Assembly: GCF_964355755.1 (NCBI RefSeq)
Contig: NC_092672.1
Location: forward strand, 28,454,501-28,518,500
Length of the DNA stretch: 64,000 nucleotides
Source of the DNA: Antedon mediterranea
Taxonomy: Eukaryota > Echinodermata > Crinoidea > Comatulida > Antedonidae
Reading direction: 5' to 3'
Notes under the pieces: model-generated
The model's input: the letters and a program-made list of their open reading frames with translations, nothing else
Databases searched by the model: none
What the model was told of the DNA's origin: nothing
Position numbers and translations under genes: made by a program
Part shown: positions 47,337-57,865 of the stretch, one piece after another
How positions within the stretch are numbered: position 1 is the first letter of the stretch
How the letters are laid out: each line of letters starts with the position of its first letter

Positions 47337-47697
47337 TGACTTTTAGTATGCTTTAGCCTGGTTTAAACTGGAATTATCAGGTTTCTTGAAGAGTGTACAG
47401 AGTCTGGAATAAACTGGAATTATCCAGTTCCTTCAAGATTCTTTCATGTGGAAATACAACATCTATGTTTGATGGGTTATAGTATGTGTAGTCTGGTTTA
47501 AACTGGAATTATCCAGTTCCTTCAAGATTCTTTCATGTGGAAATACAACATCTATGTTTGATGGGTTATAGTATGTGTAGTCTGGTTTAAACTGGAATTA
47601 TCCAGTTCCTTCAAGATTCTTTCATGTGGAAATACAACATCTATGTTTGATGGGTTATAGTATGTGTAGTCTGGTTTAAACTGAAATTATCCAGTTC
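47300..47697. repeat. 88-bp minisatellite spanning the RSG1 stop codon
   Basis: About three good units of 88-89 bp start near 47412, 47501 and 47589, each with AACTGGAATTATCCAGTTCC and TATGTTTGATGGG. A diverged first unit contains the last codons and stop of RSG1 (TATGTTTGATGACTTTTAG), so the array seems to have grown from the end of the coding region. Confidence 0.8.
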
Positions 47698-47699
47698 TT

Positions 47700-47868
47700 A
47701 AGCTCTCTCTACACTATCAAACTAATGATGTGACAACAATATGTGATGTGCCCATATATGGACATGATGATGATGTCGTATCACTATTATATTTGGACAT
47801 ATTACTACCATATTTGGGCACATCACACTTTTTTGTCAAACAAGTTTGTTTAGTGTAGACAGACCTTT
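47700..47868. mobile_element. MITE, AAGCTCTGTCTACAC family
   Basis: Left end AAGCTCTCTCTACACTATC, right end AGTGTAGACAGACCTTT. The inner GTGATGTGCCCATATATGG and CATATTTGGGCACATCAC give a near-palindrome. Immediately after the minisatellite. Confidence 0.7.
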
Positions 47869-48607
47869 AGAGGGACAGTTAAAGTAGTAGTTGTCTCTGC
47901 AAGGTAGATACAGTATATTTGGAAAGTAAAATTACAAATAAATTAGTCCTATTTTTGTAAGAAAATTGAGACTTTGATGATTTGATTAAATGTTGGTTTT
48001 TAATTGGCTTTTGTTAGTTAAGACTGAATTCTTTGGTACACACAATAAATTAGTAGTGATTTTACAAAAAAAATTATTTAAAACGTTTATTTTTATATAC
48101 AGAGGTTTGAAAATACAAAGGCATGCCTAAAAATGTATATTAAATAAATAATAATTACCATCAAAGTATGTATTGGCAATATAAAATTTAAAAGCTAAAA
48201 AAAATATATACGGTAAAATTGTTATAATTTTTAATAAAACTGAATAATGCAAGTTAAATATATATGGTAACATTGCTATTTGCTAAATCTGAATAATGCA
48301 AGTTTAATACAGACATGCATTTATTGTAAAGAAGGGGTTTTCAGGCTCCGCAAATGGAGGTATAAACATTTAACATCTGTATGTATAATTATTCTTTCAT
48401 GGAACAAAACCACGAGAGCAATTGCCTAATAATGGGAAAAAGTTAGTGTGGTCAGTCACCCAGCATAATACTGTATTACCTGGGCCAACATATTTATCAC
48501 TTTTTAAGGCCATGGCTCTACTTTCTACACCATACTAAAACGCCTTTAAATGATAGTACAGGTAGGCCCACTATTTCAAATTTGTCACCCCTAGCAATTG
48601 CAGTTAC

Positions 48608-48745
48608 AGCTCTTGTCTACACTATCAAACTTTATGTGACAACAAAATGTGATGTCATGCCCATATATGAACATGATGATGTCATATCACTACCGTAATG
48701 GACACTTTTTTTGTCGCATGAAGTTTGATATTGTAGACAGAGCTT
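48608..48745. mobile_element. MITE, AAGCTCTGTCTACAC family
   Basis: Ends AGCTCTTGTCTACACTATC and TTGTAGACAGAGCTT; inner GTGATGTCATGCCC and TCATATCACTACC as in other copies. Confidence 0.7.
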
Positions 48746-50182
48746 AAAAATTGTACAGTCATCTCTCCCAATACCAGACTTTTCTTGGGGACAAAAAGGT
48801 CCCAAATTTCTTTTAACAATAAAAACAGATTCCAATTAAATATCAGACTTTCTGGAAACCAGACATCTTTGGTTAGCACAAAGGTGTCTAGTATTGGGAG
48901 AGTTGACAATATTTTAAAGTAATAATGCATAGTAAATTGAAACTGCAACTATATTATAAAATTAACATTCTAAAAAAGACACCCAATTTCCACAACAAGA
49001 AGCCTCTATATAACATATGTACTAAATATTTGGAAGTCATAGTGCATAGAGGATTGACTGTATTTATTACAAGATACAAATAAAATTTGAATGGCAAGGT
49101 GATTTTAAAAGTAATACAGTAAAAGAAATTAAATTGTCCTTTTCAGCCTCCAATGAAAAATAAAATGTATTTATATCTAAATAATGCTGAAATAAGAAAT
49201 AATGTGAAAAAATAAACATATGAAATCTCTGAACATAAAAAAAAAACTGAGATTTCCGACACCCAGCCATTAGACCACTTTGGCTGTTATGGTATGATGG
49301 AGCCGAAATGTTGTACATTGGAAAAGTAGTAAGTTCTCGACTTGACTGTACAGAGATAAAACTAAAATGCCTTCATTGTCAATGTTATTAAAAAATTCCA
49401 AAAAATCACCATTAAATTAAGTATTGTGTAATTAATCTAAAAATAGAACACATAATAATAATTAACTTATATAGGCCCTAAATATATACATAGTCATATC
49501 TTACCTATGTAAAATACCTTTTATTTATTAATAGTACAATTATATTAAAATGCATGATTGGTTTGGTCTCACTCAAATTAGTACATATTACATTAAAACT
49601 AATTATTACTAAAGCAATTTAAAAATTGCCTTATATACTAAAGATACAAAAATAGAAATTATTTTATGAGAAAAAACATGTGTCATATTGCCAAGAAAAG
49701 TCAGCATGAAAAATAAAATCCCTATAAATTTTCTGCAAACTTTAATAATGATTTAAAAAGTGCATTACAACCCAAAAGCTGCTTCTACTTGCTCTGTTCA
49801 AACCACAGTAACCTACACATGTACAATACAATTTAAATCTGGCAAACAACTAGAATCACTTTTTGAACTGCAATAACATTGGAGTTCACCCTCTAGCCAA
49901 TCTAGAAGCTCATTGATTATTACGCTATACAATATTATACTGACAATGATGGACAGATATTAGCAGCATTATTCAATGGTATATCTCATAGCATTACAAA
50001 GTTTATGCACAAGTTGTGTTGGGTGAACAGTATAAGAACATGAAGTAAGCCTTTGGTTAATAAGCAGACAACCTCAAGAAAAAGTGTCCGTTTATAAAAA
50101 ATTGTTTTCTTGGGAAAGGTACCATACACATCAATTGAATAGGAATAATAAGTTTTGGATGAATGTCTTCTTTCATAGGAGG

Positions 50183-50365
50183 TAAAGTGTCTTTCACATC
50201 TGTTCAGGCATGGTTCCGGTCCATCAAATCGCACACTAATGTTTCATTTCATGCATATATCGGTTGCTGCAAAGCCGTGTTGAGCGTCGTGAAAACGAGA
50301 CATTAACGTTCAATTTGATTTGCTGGCGCCAGAACCGTGCCGGAACAGGTGTGAAAGACCCTTTA
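50183..50365. mobile_element. Palindromic MITE
   Basis: The left arm (AAGTGTCTTTCACATCTGTT, then CAGGCATGGTTCCGG) mirrors the right arm (CCAGAACCGTGCCGG, then AACAGGTGTGAAAGACCC). About 180 bp, no coding. Confidence 0.7.
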
Positions 50366-50744
50366 TAGAGGTACCAAATGCATTGCGCTTTTGGATGAGC
50401 ATCTGTTAAGTTAGGTGTCTGTTTACAAGAGGTATCTACACAGGGAAGGTAAACTATAGCACTGATGATAAAATAAAAATTTAAAATTTAAAAAATAAAA
50501 TATTACAAAATAATTTTCCTCTAATAAACATTTATGTTTGCATAACTAAACTGTATGTTAAAACAAAACAGAAAATTATAATAAAAAAAAACTAAAATGC
50601 CATTATGCAAATAAATATGATTTATGTACTACTACCAGGACTACTACAATATAATAAACAAAAAATAAATAAAAATAATTGGTTTAATAATAGTTTAATA
50701 TTAAGGTTATAGGAAATAAATCAAAACATACTCATTATCATTAA

Positions 50745-51051
50745 ATACATGTATTGTCCCTCAAAAACATGAAAAATTTAAATTAATAATATCAGACTTT
50801 GAATGGGCTATTTTGTAGTTGTAATCAAGTTAATCACTTCTGTGGAAAAAAAAATCGGAAAAAAAGTATGTTTTACTTACAAAATGACAAAACAAGTTAA
50901 ATTCCACGAAAAAACACAATTTTGTTTGCTTTAAATTACAATTTTTCAGGTAAATAATTTTTGTTAAAAGTAAATAACGGTTATGGAACATTAAAATGGC
51001 ATTCAGCGTAAAAAATTAAAACAAAATATTTGTCAGGGGTACAATATATAT
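50745..51051. mobile_element. TTAA-flanked MITE, second copy
   Basis: Diverged relative of 45644-45973 in the same orientation (TGTATTGTCCC, AATCAAGTTAATCACTTC, TTTTTCAGGTAAAT), with TTAA at both ends. Confidence 0.6.
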
Positions 51052-51598
51052 TTAATATTATTTTTTTTTAAATGTGTGTTACCCATTTATTTTATATATT
51101 TATATACATTATTAAAAAAAACTAAAAAAATTTAAATAGATAAATATAAAATATTTTACAGTATAATGAAAGACACATGCAAAGCATAGAGAATGGACCA
51201 CTGGTTATATTAAATGATAGTACAAATATAATATAATAATAAATACTCGTGAAACTGGTCACATTATTATTTTTTCTTCCTGACATGTTAAGACAACAAT
51301 CATAAATAATGCATGACACAATTATAGTATAAATTAAGACATTACAGAGGGCGCTATGATGTACGACGTAAGCATAGACATACAATGGTTTTCTGCAAGC
51401 CAATTTTTTAGTTTTTAGTAGTCAGGGTTCAAAACCCAATTATGTTGCTTATTTTTCTGTTATTGTGATTAAGAGATTATTTTCATTAACGAATATACGG
51501 TACTCGCGCGAATGAAACACTACTGAGTTCTGATTGGTCGCACAATTGTTCACGTCATAAAAAATATGCATTAGTCAATGCTCTCAATTTGCCTATTC

Positions 51599-51721
51599 TC
51601 TAGTTTGACAAAAAATGTTGATAATGCCCTAATACGGTACGGTTATATGACATTATCATTTTCATATTTGGGCACATCACATTATTTTGTCACTACTTAA
51701 AGTTTGATAGTGTAGACAAAG
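51599..51721. mobile_element. Partial MITE, AAGCTCTGTCTACAC family
   Basis: Contains TAGTTTGACAAAAAATG at the left and AAAGTTTGATAGTGTAGAC at the right; outer ends degraded. Confidence 0.5.
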
Positions 51722-52094
51722 TACATCTTTGGATATATGCAAGTTTTCTTGCAATTCGACTTTAACATAGAAGCTAATTATGTTTATGAACTAGGCCTAT
51801 GCACGATTTCAGCCTTAACACACTGATAAAATACATTGCAACTCGGACAATCTAGTGCTATAACCCAAAACCCAAAGAAAGTGTTTTTCAGAGAAATCTT
51901 ATAATATTCATGTATTTTCAATAGCAATAATTTAATTTGTCGATAAATTAAGAAATTCTAGTACAGGGGTGAAATTGAGGGTCCAATTTCAAGATAGTTT
52001 ATTGTTTTTGTCATATGTGCGTAAATATAATATTAAAAATATAAAATCCCATTCATTTTAAAACCCAAACACAAAGGCAGCGATAAGACATTTT

Positions 52095-53011
52095 TCATTT
52101 TTTCTTGCCGAAAAAACTTGCACGTTTTTTCTTTAAGGGTTTATCTTCGTTTTTAACATCCTTTGGTTCTTCTTTGTGTTTATCCTTTTTGTCTTTCGAT
52201 TTCTCTTTCGACTTTTCTTTCTTTGATTTGGTCTTTGATGCTGATTTTGTCTTTGGTTCTTCTGCAAAATATAAAGTTGAACTTTTCTGGTAAAATTTAA
52301 AACAGAATATTATACTGAAGAATCCACTTATACTAAGCATTCAGTGGAAAGTGCCAAATTTTAAAAAGTAATTAAAATGTTTTTGAAAAAAAACTTTAAA
52401 AATGTATTGTCCCCCTGAAAAAATACTTTGAAAGAATAATTGGATCGAAAAAAATAGTTAATAACTTTATCCAAACTACAAAATGGGGCCTTAAATATTA
52501 TAAACACAATTTTCTCGAGGCAATTTTGTTTCTGTTCCTAACATTGCTTGATGCAGCCAATAACTTTAAACAAACTTTGGAATATTAAAAATAGTCTAAA
52601 TAATTGTGTATAGTAGCAATTGAAACGTAATATAATTGTAAGCATATATTAGCTAGGTTCGAGCCAAATATTTGTTAACTGCCGAAGCGAACTTTTAAAA
52701 TCAGGATACTGGGGTTATAACAAAAAGCTAATTGTATTTTGAGAACAATCATGCGTGCAATTTAAAGAAAACCAATCAAATTTACCTTCAGTAGGTCCGT
52801 CTTCACTTAGAGATCTCTGCTTGATAAGCCGTACATTATTACTCTGTGGCGCTTTATAGGTAGGATCAATAGCTGCGAAGACGTTAGCGTTTGGAGGCGG
52901 CAAGGGAGGATCTCGATATGGCAGGCTTTCCTGTTCTGGTGAGCCTGGAGATTGGGGTGGTGACCTTAATATAGCAGATGCAGTTGTACCTTCTGGTATC
53001 GGTTGTCCATC
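52095..53011 (-). CDS. Last two exons of an unrecognised gene
   Basis: Exons at 53011-52786 and 52261-52095 on the minus strand join in frame across clean GT/AG sites. Together they give about 130 residues ending in a TGA at 52095-52097. The first exon is proline-rich (LRSPPQSPGSPEQ, PPLPPPNANVF, AAIDPTYKAP) and ends with a phosphosite-like LIKQRSLSEDG. The second is lysine- and glutamate-rich and ends KKKRASFFGKKK. It looks like the disordered cytoplasmic or nuclear tail of a larger protein. The exon starts after an acceptor and has no ATG, so upstream exons exist, probably beyond 53.0 kb, but I could not find them. I recognise no family. Confidence 0.6.
52394..52500. mobile_element. Partial TTAA-type MITE
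   Basis: Begins TTTAAAAATGTATTGTCCCC, matching the terminus of the element at 45644-45973. Truncated or diverged after about 100 bp, inside the intron of the unrecognised gene. Confidence 0.45.
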
Positions 53012-53229
53012 CTTTTAATGAAAGAAAAAAAAAAAGGAGTGTTTTATTTTTATTGGGTTTGAAATAGATACATTGAATTATCACATTATTAGCTGATTAC
53101 ACAATTCAAATTACATACAGAAATTAGTTACAACTGATCCCAAAACAAAATCAAAATAAATAGTAAAAACCACAAAACAGTAAAAAGTAGTAAATGTAGC
53201 TATACAACAGCTTCATGGTTTAATGTTTA

Positions 53230-53392
53230 AAGCTCTGTCTACACTACCAAACTTTATGTGACAAAAAAAACGTGATGTGCCCATATATGGACATGATGAG
53301 GTCATATCACTACCATACTTTGGTATATCACTACCATATTCAGGCACATCACACTTTTTTGTCAAACTAGTTTGATAGTGTAGACAGAGCTT
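53230..53392. mobile_element. Complete MITE, AAGCTCTGTCTACAC family
   Basis: 163 bp, nearly perfect palindrome: ends AAGCTCTGTCTACACTACC and AGTGTAGACAGAGCTT, inner GTGATGTGCCC and GGCACATCACAC. Best preserved copy of the family in the window. Confidence 0.8.
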
Positions 53393-53494
53393 AACAACAT
53401 GACATCCACCCCTGCAGGGAAATGTTAAGTTCAACATGAGGAAAATGGATTTTTATTGGTGGATTAAGATAGTGAAATAGGTCATCAATTGATC

Positions 53495-53693
53495 TGTGGT
53501 CGTATTCACCAATCACACTTAAGCGAGATATTTCCCATAAATATATTAGTATTTTACTTATTTCAATAAATATTCAAGTATTTTACTTATTTCAATAAAT
53601 ATTTAAGTATTTTACTTATTTCAATAAATATTTAAGTATTTTCCTTTAATTATATTCACTTAGCCTAAGTGTGAATGGTGAATACGGCCACAG
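53495..53693. mobile_element. MITE with GTATTCACC ends and internal 32-bp tandem repeat
   Basis: Ends GTGGTCGTATTCACC and GGTGAATACGGCCAC are inverted. The core holds three tandem copies of a unit reading AGTATTTTACTTATTTC then AATAAATATT (about 53548-53640). A diverged copy is at 24466-24644. Confidence 0.7.
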
Positions 53694-54199
53694 AAGTATG
53701 ACCGCTGTTTAGTATTTTACTGTTTAATACTAAACTCTCTCGAAACCAGAATCCCTTTCTGTAATTAATACCAGAAGCCCAATAATGTCTGGTTTTGGGA
53801 AAGAGATATAATAAATATATGCTATATATTAAAGTACTATTAGTATTACTCTACTACCAAAAAAGCTACTATACTACTATTACTACTATATAACACACCT
53901 AATTTTACTCCAAACACTAACACACCAAATGTAAGTGTAACCTTGTCATTTGATTGGTTGAATTTGTATCGCATAAGCAAGGCATGATTTTCTCCCATTT
54001 CTAATAGATAGAGGTACAGTAGCTCAGTTTTTTGTTTTGAGAAGCAAGACTATTCACATTTGAAGACCAACTTGTAAAGATGGGGGAGGTGGGGTTGGTA
54101 GGTAATAATGACTTCAAGTGTTAAAATGCAGGACACTATAGACGGTAAGCAGAACACAATGCCTGATGACTGTGTAAAAACAAATTAACTTTATTTCAG

Positions 54200-55134
54200 G
54201 TTTAAGACGTTTTTCATAATTGCTATTTATACAACTTGCTGTCATCCAAATAATCAACTCAGCTGAAACTGATTCTGAGGCTTGTAATGCTGTTGTACAA
54301 CTGGGATTCCTGGAATTCCAGGAAATCATGGAACTCCAGGCATTCCAGGATCACAAGGGGTAAATGGAGAAACAGGAATGAAAGGCAGGCAAGGAAATCA
54401 TGGAACTCCAGGCATTCCAGGATCACAAGGGGTAAATGGAGAAACAGGAATGAAAGGCAGGCAAGGAAATCATGGAACTCCAGGCATTCCAGGATCACAA
54501 GGGGTAAATGGAGAAACAGGAATGAAAGGCAGGCAAGGAATAAAAGGAGAACAGGGAATGAATGGAGATAAAGGAAGGAATGGCTTAGACGGCATTCCTG
54601 GTAAATCAGGACCAAAAGGCCCTCAAGGCCTCATTCGGACTACCAGGTGAATCTGGACTTCGAGGTTTCACTGGACGACATGGGGCAAATGGTCGAAAAG
54701 GACAAAAGGGGGAAGTAGCAAATGTTAATAGTATTAGCCAGCACAAGTTTGCTTTTACAGCAGTTTATAAATTAAGTCCTTGCCGTCTAGGTTTGAGCAC
54801 AATAAAGTATGACACAATAATTAATTGTAGAAAATAAATACAACATAAGCACAGGTAAGTTTGTCTGTGAAATTCCAGTTGTTTATGTATTCCATTATTA
54901 CATCAAGGGCAGGTGGTGGTAGTGGTTTTATAACACACATCATAAAAAATGGTGATATTCAAGTAACTATGACTAACAGTGTTAGTTCCTTGAGCACAAT
55001 GGTGATACTTGATTTGGCATCAGGTGATCAAGTATGGACGCGGCCACATAATATAAACTATAGATATTTACTGCAGTAATAGATATGGTAATGGATCGTG
55101 CTCATTCTCAGGTTTCTTTCTTTATGCAGCATAA
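54200..55134 (+). pseudogene. Collagen-C1q pseudogene (first copy of the cluster)
   Basis: It aligns with exon 2 of the intact genes at 58439 and 62739 over its whole length. It starts after the same TTTCAG acceptor (GTTTAAGACGTTTTT) and ends at the equivalent TAA. It is broken by small indels in the signal-peptide region, a frame change after the collagen region, in-frame stops (for example in TAATTAATTGTAGAAAATAA near 54820-54838), and a TAG near 55080. Its collagen part has a 72-bp segment repeated three times (54321-54536). That keeps the Gly-X-Y register, so the expansion may predate loss of function. No exon 1 was found upstream. Confidence 0.85.
54321..54536 (+). repeat. Three tandem 72-bp collagen-coding units
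   Basis: Units at 54321-54392, 54393-54464 and 54465-54536 appear identical. Each encodes eight Gly-X-Y triplets (GNHGTPGIPGSQ, then GVNGETGMKGRQ). Confidence 0.9.
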
Positions 55135-55353
55135 AGTAAAATCCAAAGATGGCTCCAATGCTGATAGAACATTATCTTTTTTGGGGGGAAATTTATAAAA
55201 AAGAATAATATATATCCAAAGGCAAATTACTGAAAAAATGACAATGCTGTGGGTATCAGTGACTGGATCTCAATGGAGATACAAAAAAAAAAAAAAAAAA
55301 GCGAAAAGTTAAATCAAAACGATAAGTAAAACAGCCAGAAAAGTTAGCAGAGC

Positions 55354-55380
55354 TTTCGGGCAACACTAGCCCTTCATCAG
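55354..55380 (-). other. Hammerhead-ribozyme-like core
   Basis: The minus strand reads CTGATGA, then A, a 4-bp stem GGGC/GCCC with a 7-nt loop, then GAAA. This is the two conserved boxes and stem II of a hammerhead, apart from one extra A. Stems I and III are not obvious. Such motifs are known from terminal repeats of Penelope-like elements, and the downstream A/T-rich sequence fits a retroelement tail. Confidence 0.4.
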
Positions 55381-55577
55381 TGCAAGTAAAAAAGAATAAT
55401 ATAAAATATAAAAATAAAATATATTAGTCCCTCCTACTGGACATTGACATTTCTTAGTCCCTCCTACTGGACATTGACATTTCTTAGTCCCTCCTACTGG
55501 ACATTGACATTTCTTAGTCCCTCCTAATGAACAATTGACATTTCTTAGTCCCTCCTAGTACTGAACATTGACATTTC

Positions 55578-56199
55578 AGGGTATGTTCAGACTCACAGAG
55601 TTACGGTTGAGTTATCTACGCAAGGCGTACGGTAATCCGTGGCGTTAAAAGCCAAGGTGTTCAGACACAACAATTAAAAATTCCAATGCCTTGCGTTTAA
55701 AACAATCTGATCAGATCAAAGCAGATAGAACTATAGAAAGTTTACATTGTTTAAATTGTTTTTTTGCTATTTTTATTTATATAATGTTTACCTTCAAATA
55801 TACTGATTTGTTCTTACTACTTGTAGAATTACATTTTAATTCAAAATAATTAAAAACGTAATTGTTACACGGACAATTATCCGATTAATTTATTTAATTT
55901 ATGAAAATCATATCACTGACGCCAACTTTACTGTTCTTTAAAATCTGAACCTGAAAATACATTTGACATAGCTATTTCGCTGTCGTATCATAGGGTACGG
56001 GAATGTAGTTGCTGTCTGCTAAAATCACTGATGCATCACTGGAATAGCGTTATGAAATCTACCCTCTCTCGCTAGAGTTATTAACGCCACTGGCGCAGAG
56101 TAACAGCTCCCTAACGCTAATCCGCAGCATGGTTCAGACACAAAATATGTACGCCGCTTACATAACTCCACCATAACTCCGTGAGTCTGAACATACCCT
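55578..56199. mobile_element. MITE of 622 bp inside the minisatellite
   Basis: Inverted ends AGGGTATGTTCAGACTCAC and its complement, continuing with GAGTTA(C/T)GGT. The flanks are minisatellite units on both sides, which fixes the borders. No clear target duplication. No coding. Confidence 0.75.
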
Positions 56200-56357
56200 T
56201 AGTCCCTCCTACAGGACATTAACCTTTTTTAGTCCTCTTATTGGACATTGACATTTCTTAGCCCCTGGACATGACAATTCTTAGTCCCTCCTACTGGACA
56301 TGACAATTCTTAGTCCTCCTACTGGACATTGACATTTCTTAGTTCCTTTTCTACTGG

Positions 56358-57229
56358 ATTCAGTTCAGTTCAGTTTTATTCGGTTCACTCAAAAATACAA
56401 AGACAAACATAACAGAAAAAAAAAAAAAAAAAAAAAAGCACAAGATAACAATATTAAAAGAATGAACCGAGGAATAACCCAAGAAAGTTTAAATGAAAAC
56501 TTATTTCCATTGGGGTCCTCAGACATAAAAATAACACTGATAATTGCACTTAAAGCGCCCTATGACTACTAAAAGGTAAACAAATTGTACAGTAAACATG
56601 ATAAGGATTACACAGTATTTTGATAAAATGTGATTTTACATATTTAAAATTTAAAATGTAGTTAAAATATTGCAATGTTTAAAGGTTTAATTGCACCTAA
56701 TACAATTGCCTAAAGTAAAAAATATATAAAACACTGTACAAAAATGTTACACAGGTATTCTTTCAGATAAAAGTGATTTTACATTATATTTAAAACTATT
56801 TAAAGTATTGCAATTTTTAATATTAATTGGAAGTGCATTCCAATATTTTATACTATTGTAATAAAATGTATTATGTACATTACCATGAGGAACTCTAAAA
56901 TTTGTGTTACTGTGCCTTGTATTGTATCCATGCGTATCACTAATACGTGTGAAGTGTGAGCTTAAATAATCCGGACACGTTTTATTAAAGATATTGAAAA
57001 CATGCCTAAGACACAGATATTTTACACGATTTTCTATATTAAGCATACCATGTGTATAGTGAGTTCAGAGTAGCCAACATGGGCTCTGGGTTCCAACTTT
57101 GCAATAAATCTTACTAGTTTATTTTGGGTGGTTTGTAATTTGTGTTTAACATTTTTGTTAACTCCATGAAACCAAGCTGGTGAGGCATAATCTAGTAAAG
57201 GCTGTACCAGCGCCATACCTAACAGTTTG
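56358..57229 (-). pseudogene. LINE 3' fragment (reverse-transcriptase tail), frameshifted
   Basis: The minus strand encodes LLGMALVQPLLDYASPAW...KLQTTQNKLVRFI, then after a frameshift near 57040 LNIENRVKYLCLRHVF...YNTRHS...YWNALPINIKN. This is the C-terminal part of a non-LTR retrotransposon RT, of the kind seen in CR1- and L2-like lineages. The 3' end carries short TGAAC repeats (56358-56380). It is 5'-truncated and inserted in the minisatellite. Confidence 0.8.
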
Positions 57230-57318
57230 GACATTGACATTTCATTGTCACTTTCCTACTGGACATTGACCTTTCTCAGTCTTTCTACTGGACACTGCCT
57301 TTTTAAGTCTCTCCTATC

Positions 57319-57865
57319 AAATAACTACAATGTAACTATGCAATACAGAAAGTTTTACTACAGGGTATGTATCATGTATACTCCAATATAAATAACAAAG
57401 GATGAATGTGCTATTAAAGAGCAGAAACAGCTGAAATCATCAGGTATTGAAGTTCATATGGTATACTAATAGATTAGTGCACTTAGATGGTTAAAGCAAT
57501 ATTTAAGAAAAACAATTCCATTGTTAGTGTGACACGAAAGGCAATATGTTTATTTTATATTTCTATAAAATTTCCTCTCAAGGCTCAAAAAAACATTACC
57601 AAGTAACAAAACCGTGGGAACCACATGATACCAGATAATACAGACTATGTTTGTTTGGCTGTACATCAACAACTGAATAAAGAGCGATTGTCTATATTGA
57701 AAATGCGGATATCTATTTATGATCATATGACATTGAACAACGCAGTTAGGATGTGAAGAAATGCTTAAATACGGATGTGAAACTTGTCTTGTCTTCACTA
57801 ATGCAAGAGAAACATTAAGTTATTGATTGCTGAACAACAAGTACAAGATATTAAAGAAAATCATT
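57319..57865 (+). promoter_or_regulatory. Upstream region of C1q copy 2, duplicated at copy 3
   Basis: This stretch reappears at 61612-62157 with roughly 90 percent identity by eye (AACTACAATGTAACTATGC through the exon 1 ATG). It should contain the promoter and 5' UTR of both genes. No TATA box stands out at a fixed distance. Confidence 0.5.

Larger units (their letters stand above)
47870..52094. other. Gene-poor AT-rich stretch with scattered MITEs
   Basis: No credible coding frame. Apart from the elements listed separately, the sequence is AT-rich with short homopolymers. Some of it may be 3' UTR of RSG1 (plus) or of the minus-strand gene ending at 52095, which converge here. Confidence 0.5.
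55424..57310. repeat. 30-bp minisatellite array 1, interrupted by two insertions
   Basis: Unit TTAGTCCCTCCTACTGGACA plus TTGACATTTC. Five copies at 55424-55577, several degenerate ones at 56200-56357, and a few at about 57230-57310. The gaps are filled by the MITE at 55578-56199 and the LINE at 56358-57229, so this was once one array. The same unit forms array 2 at 60845-61610. Confidence 0.88.

Noticed and set aside
49249-49312. tRNA-5'-half-like sequence (GTGGTCTAATGGCTGGG) on the minus strand
   Set aside because: Lacks a B box and a 3' half; not a functional tRNA.
53940-54050. Possible upstream exon of the unrecognised minus-strand gene
   Set aside because: Has an acceptor-like TTAG and a GT at the far end, but the reading is short, the donor is poor, and there is no similarity to guide it.
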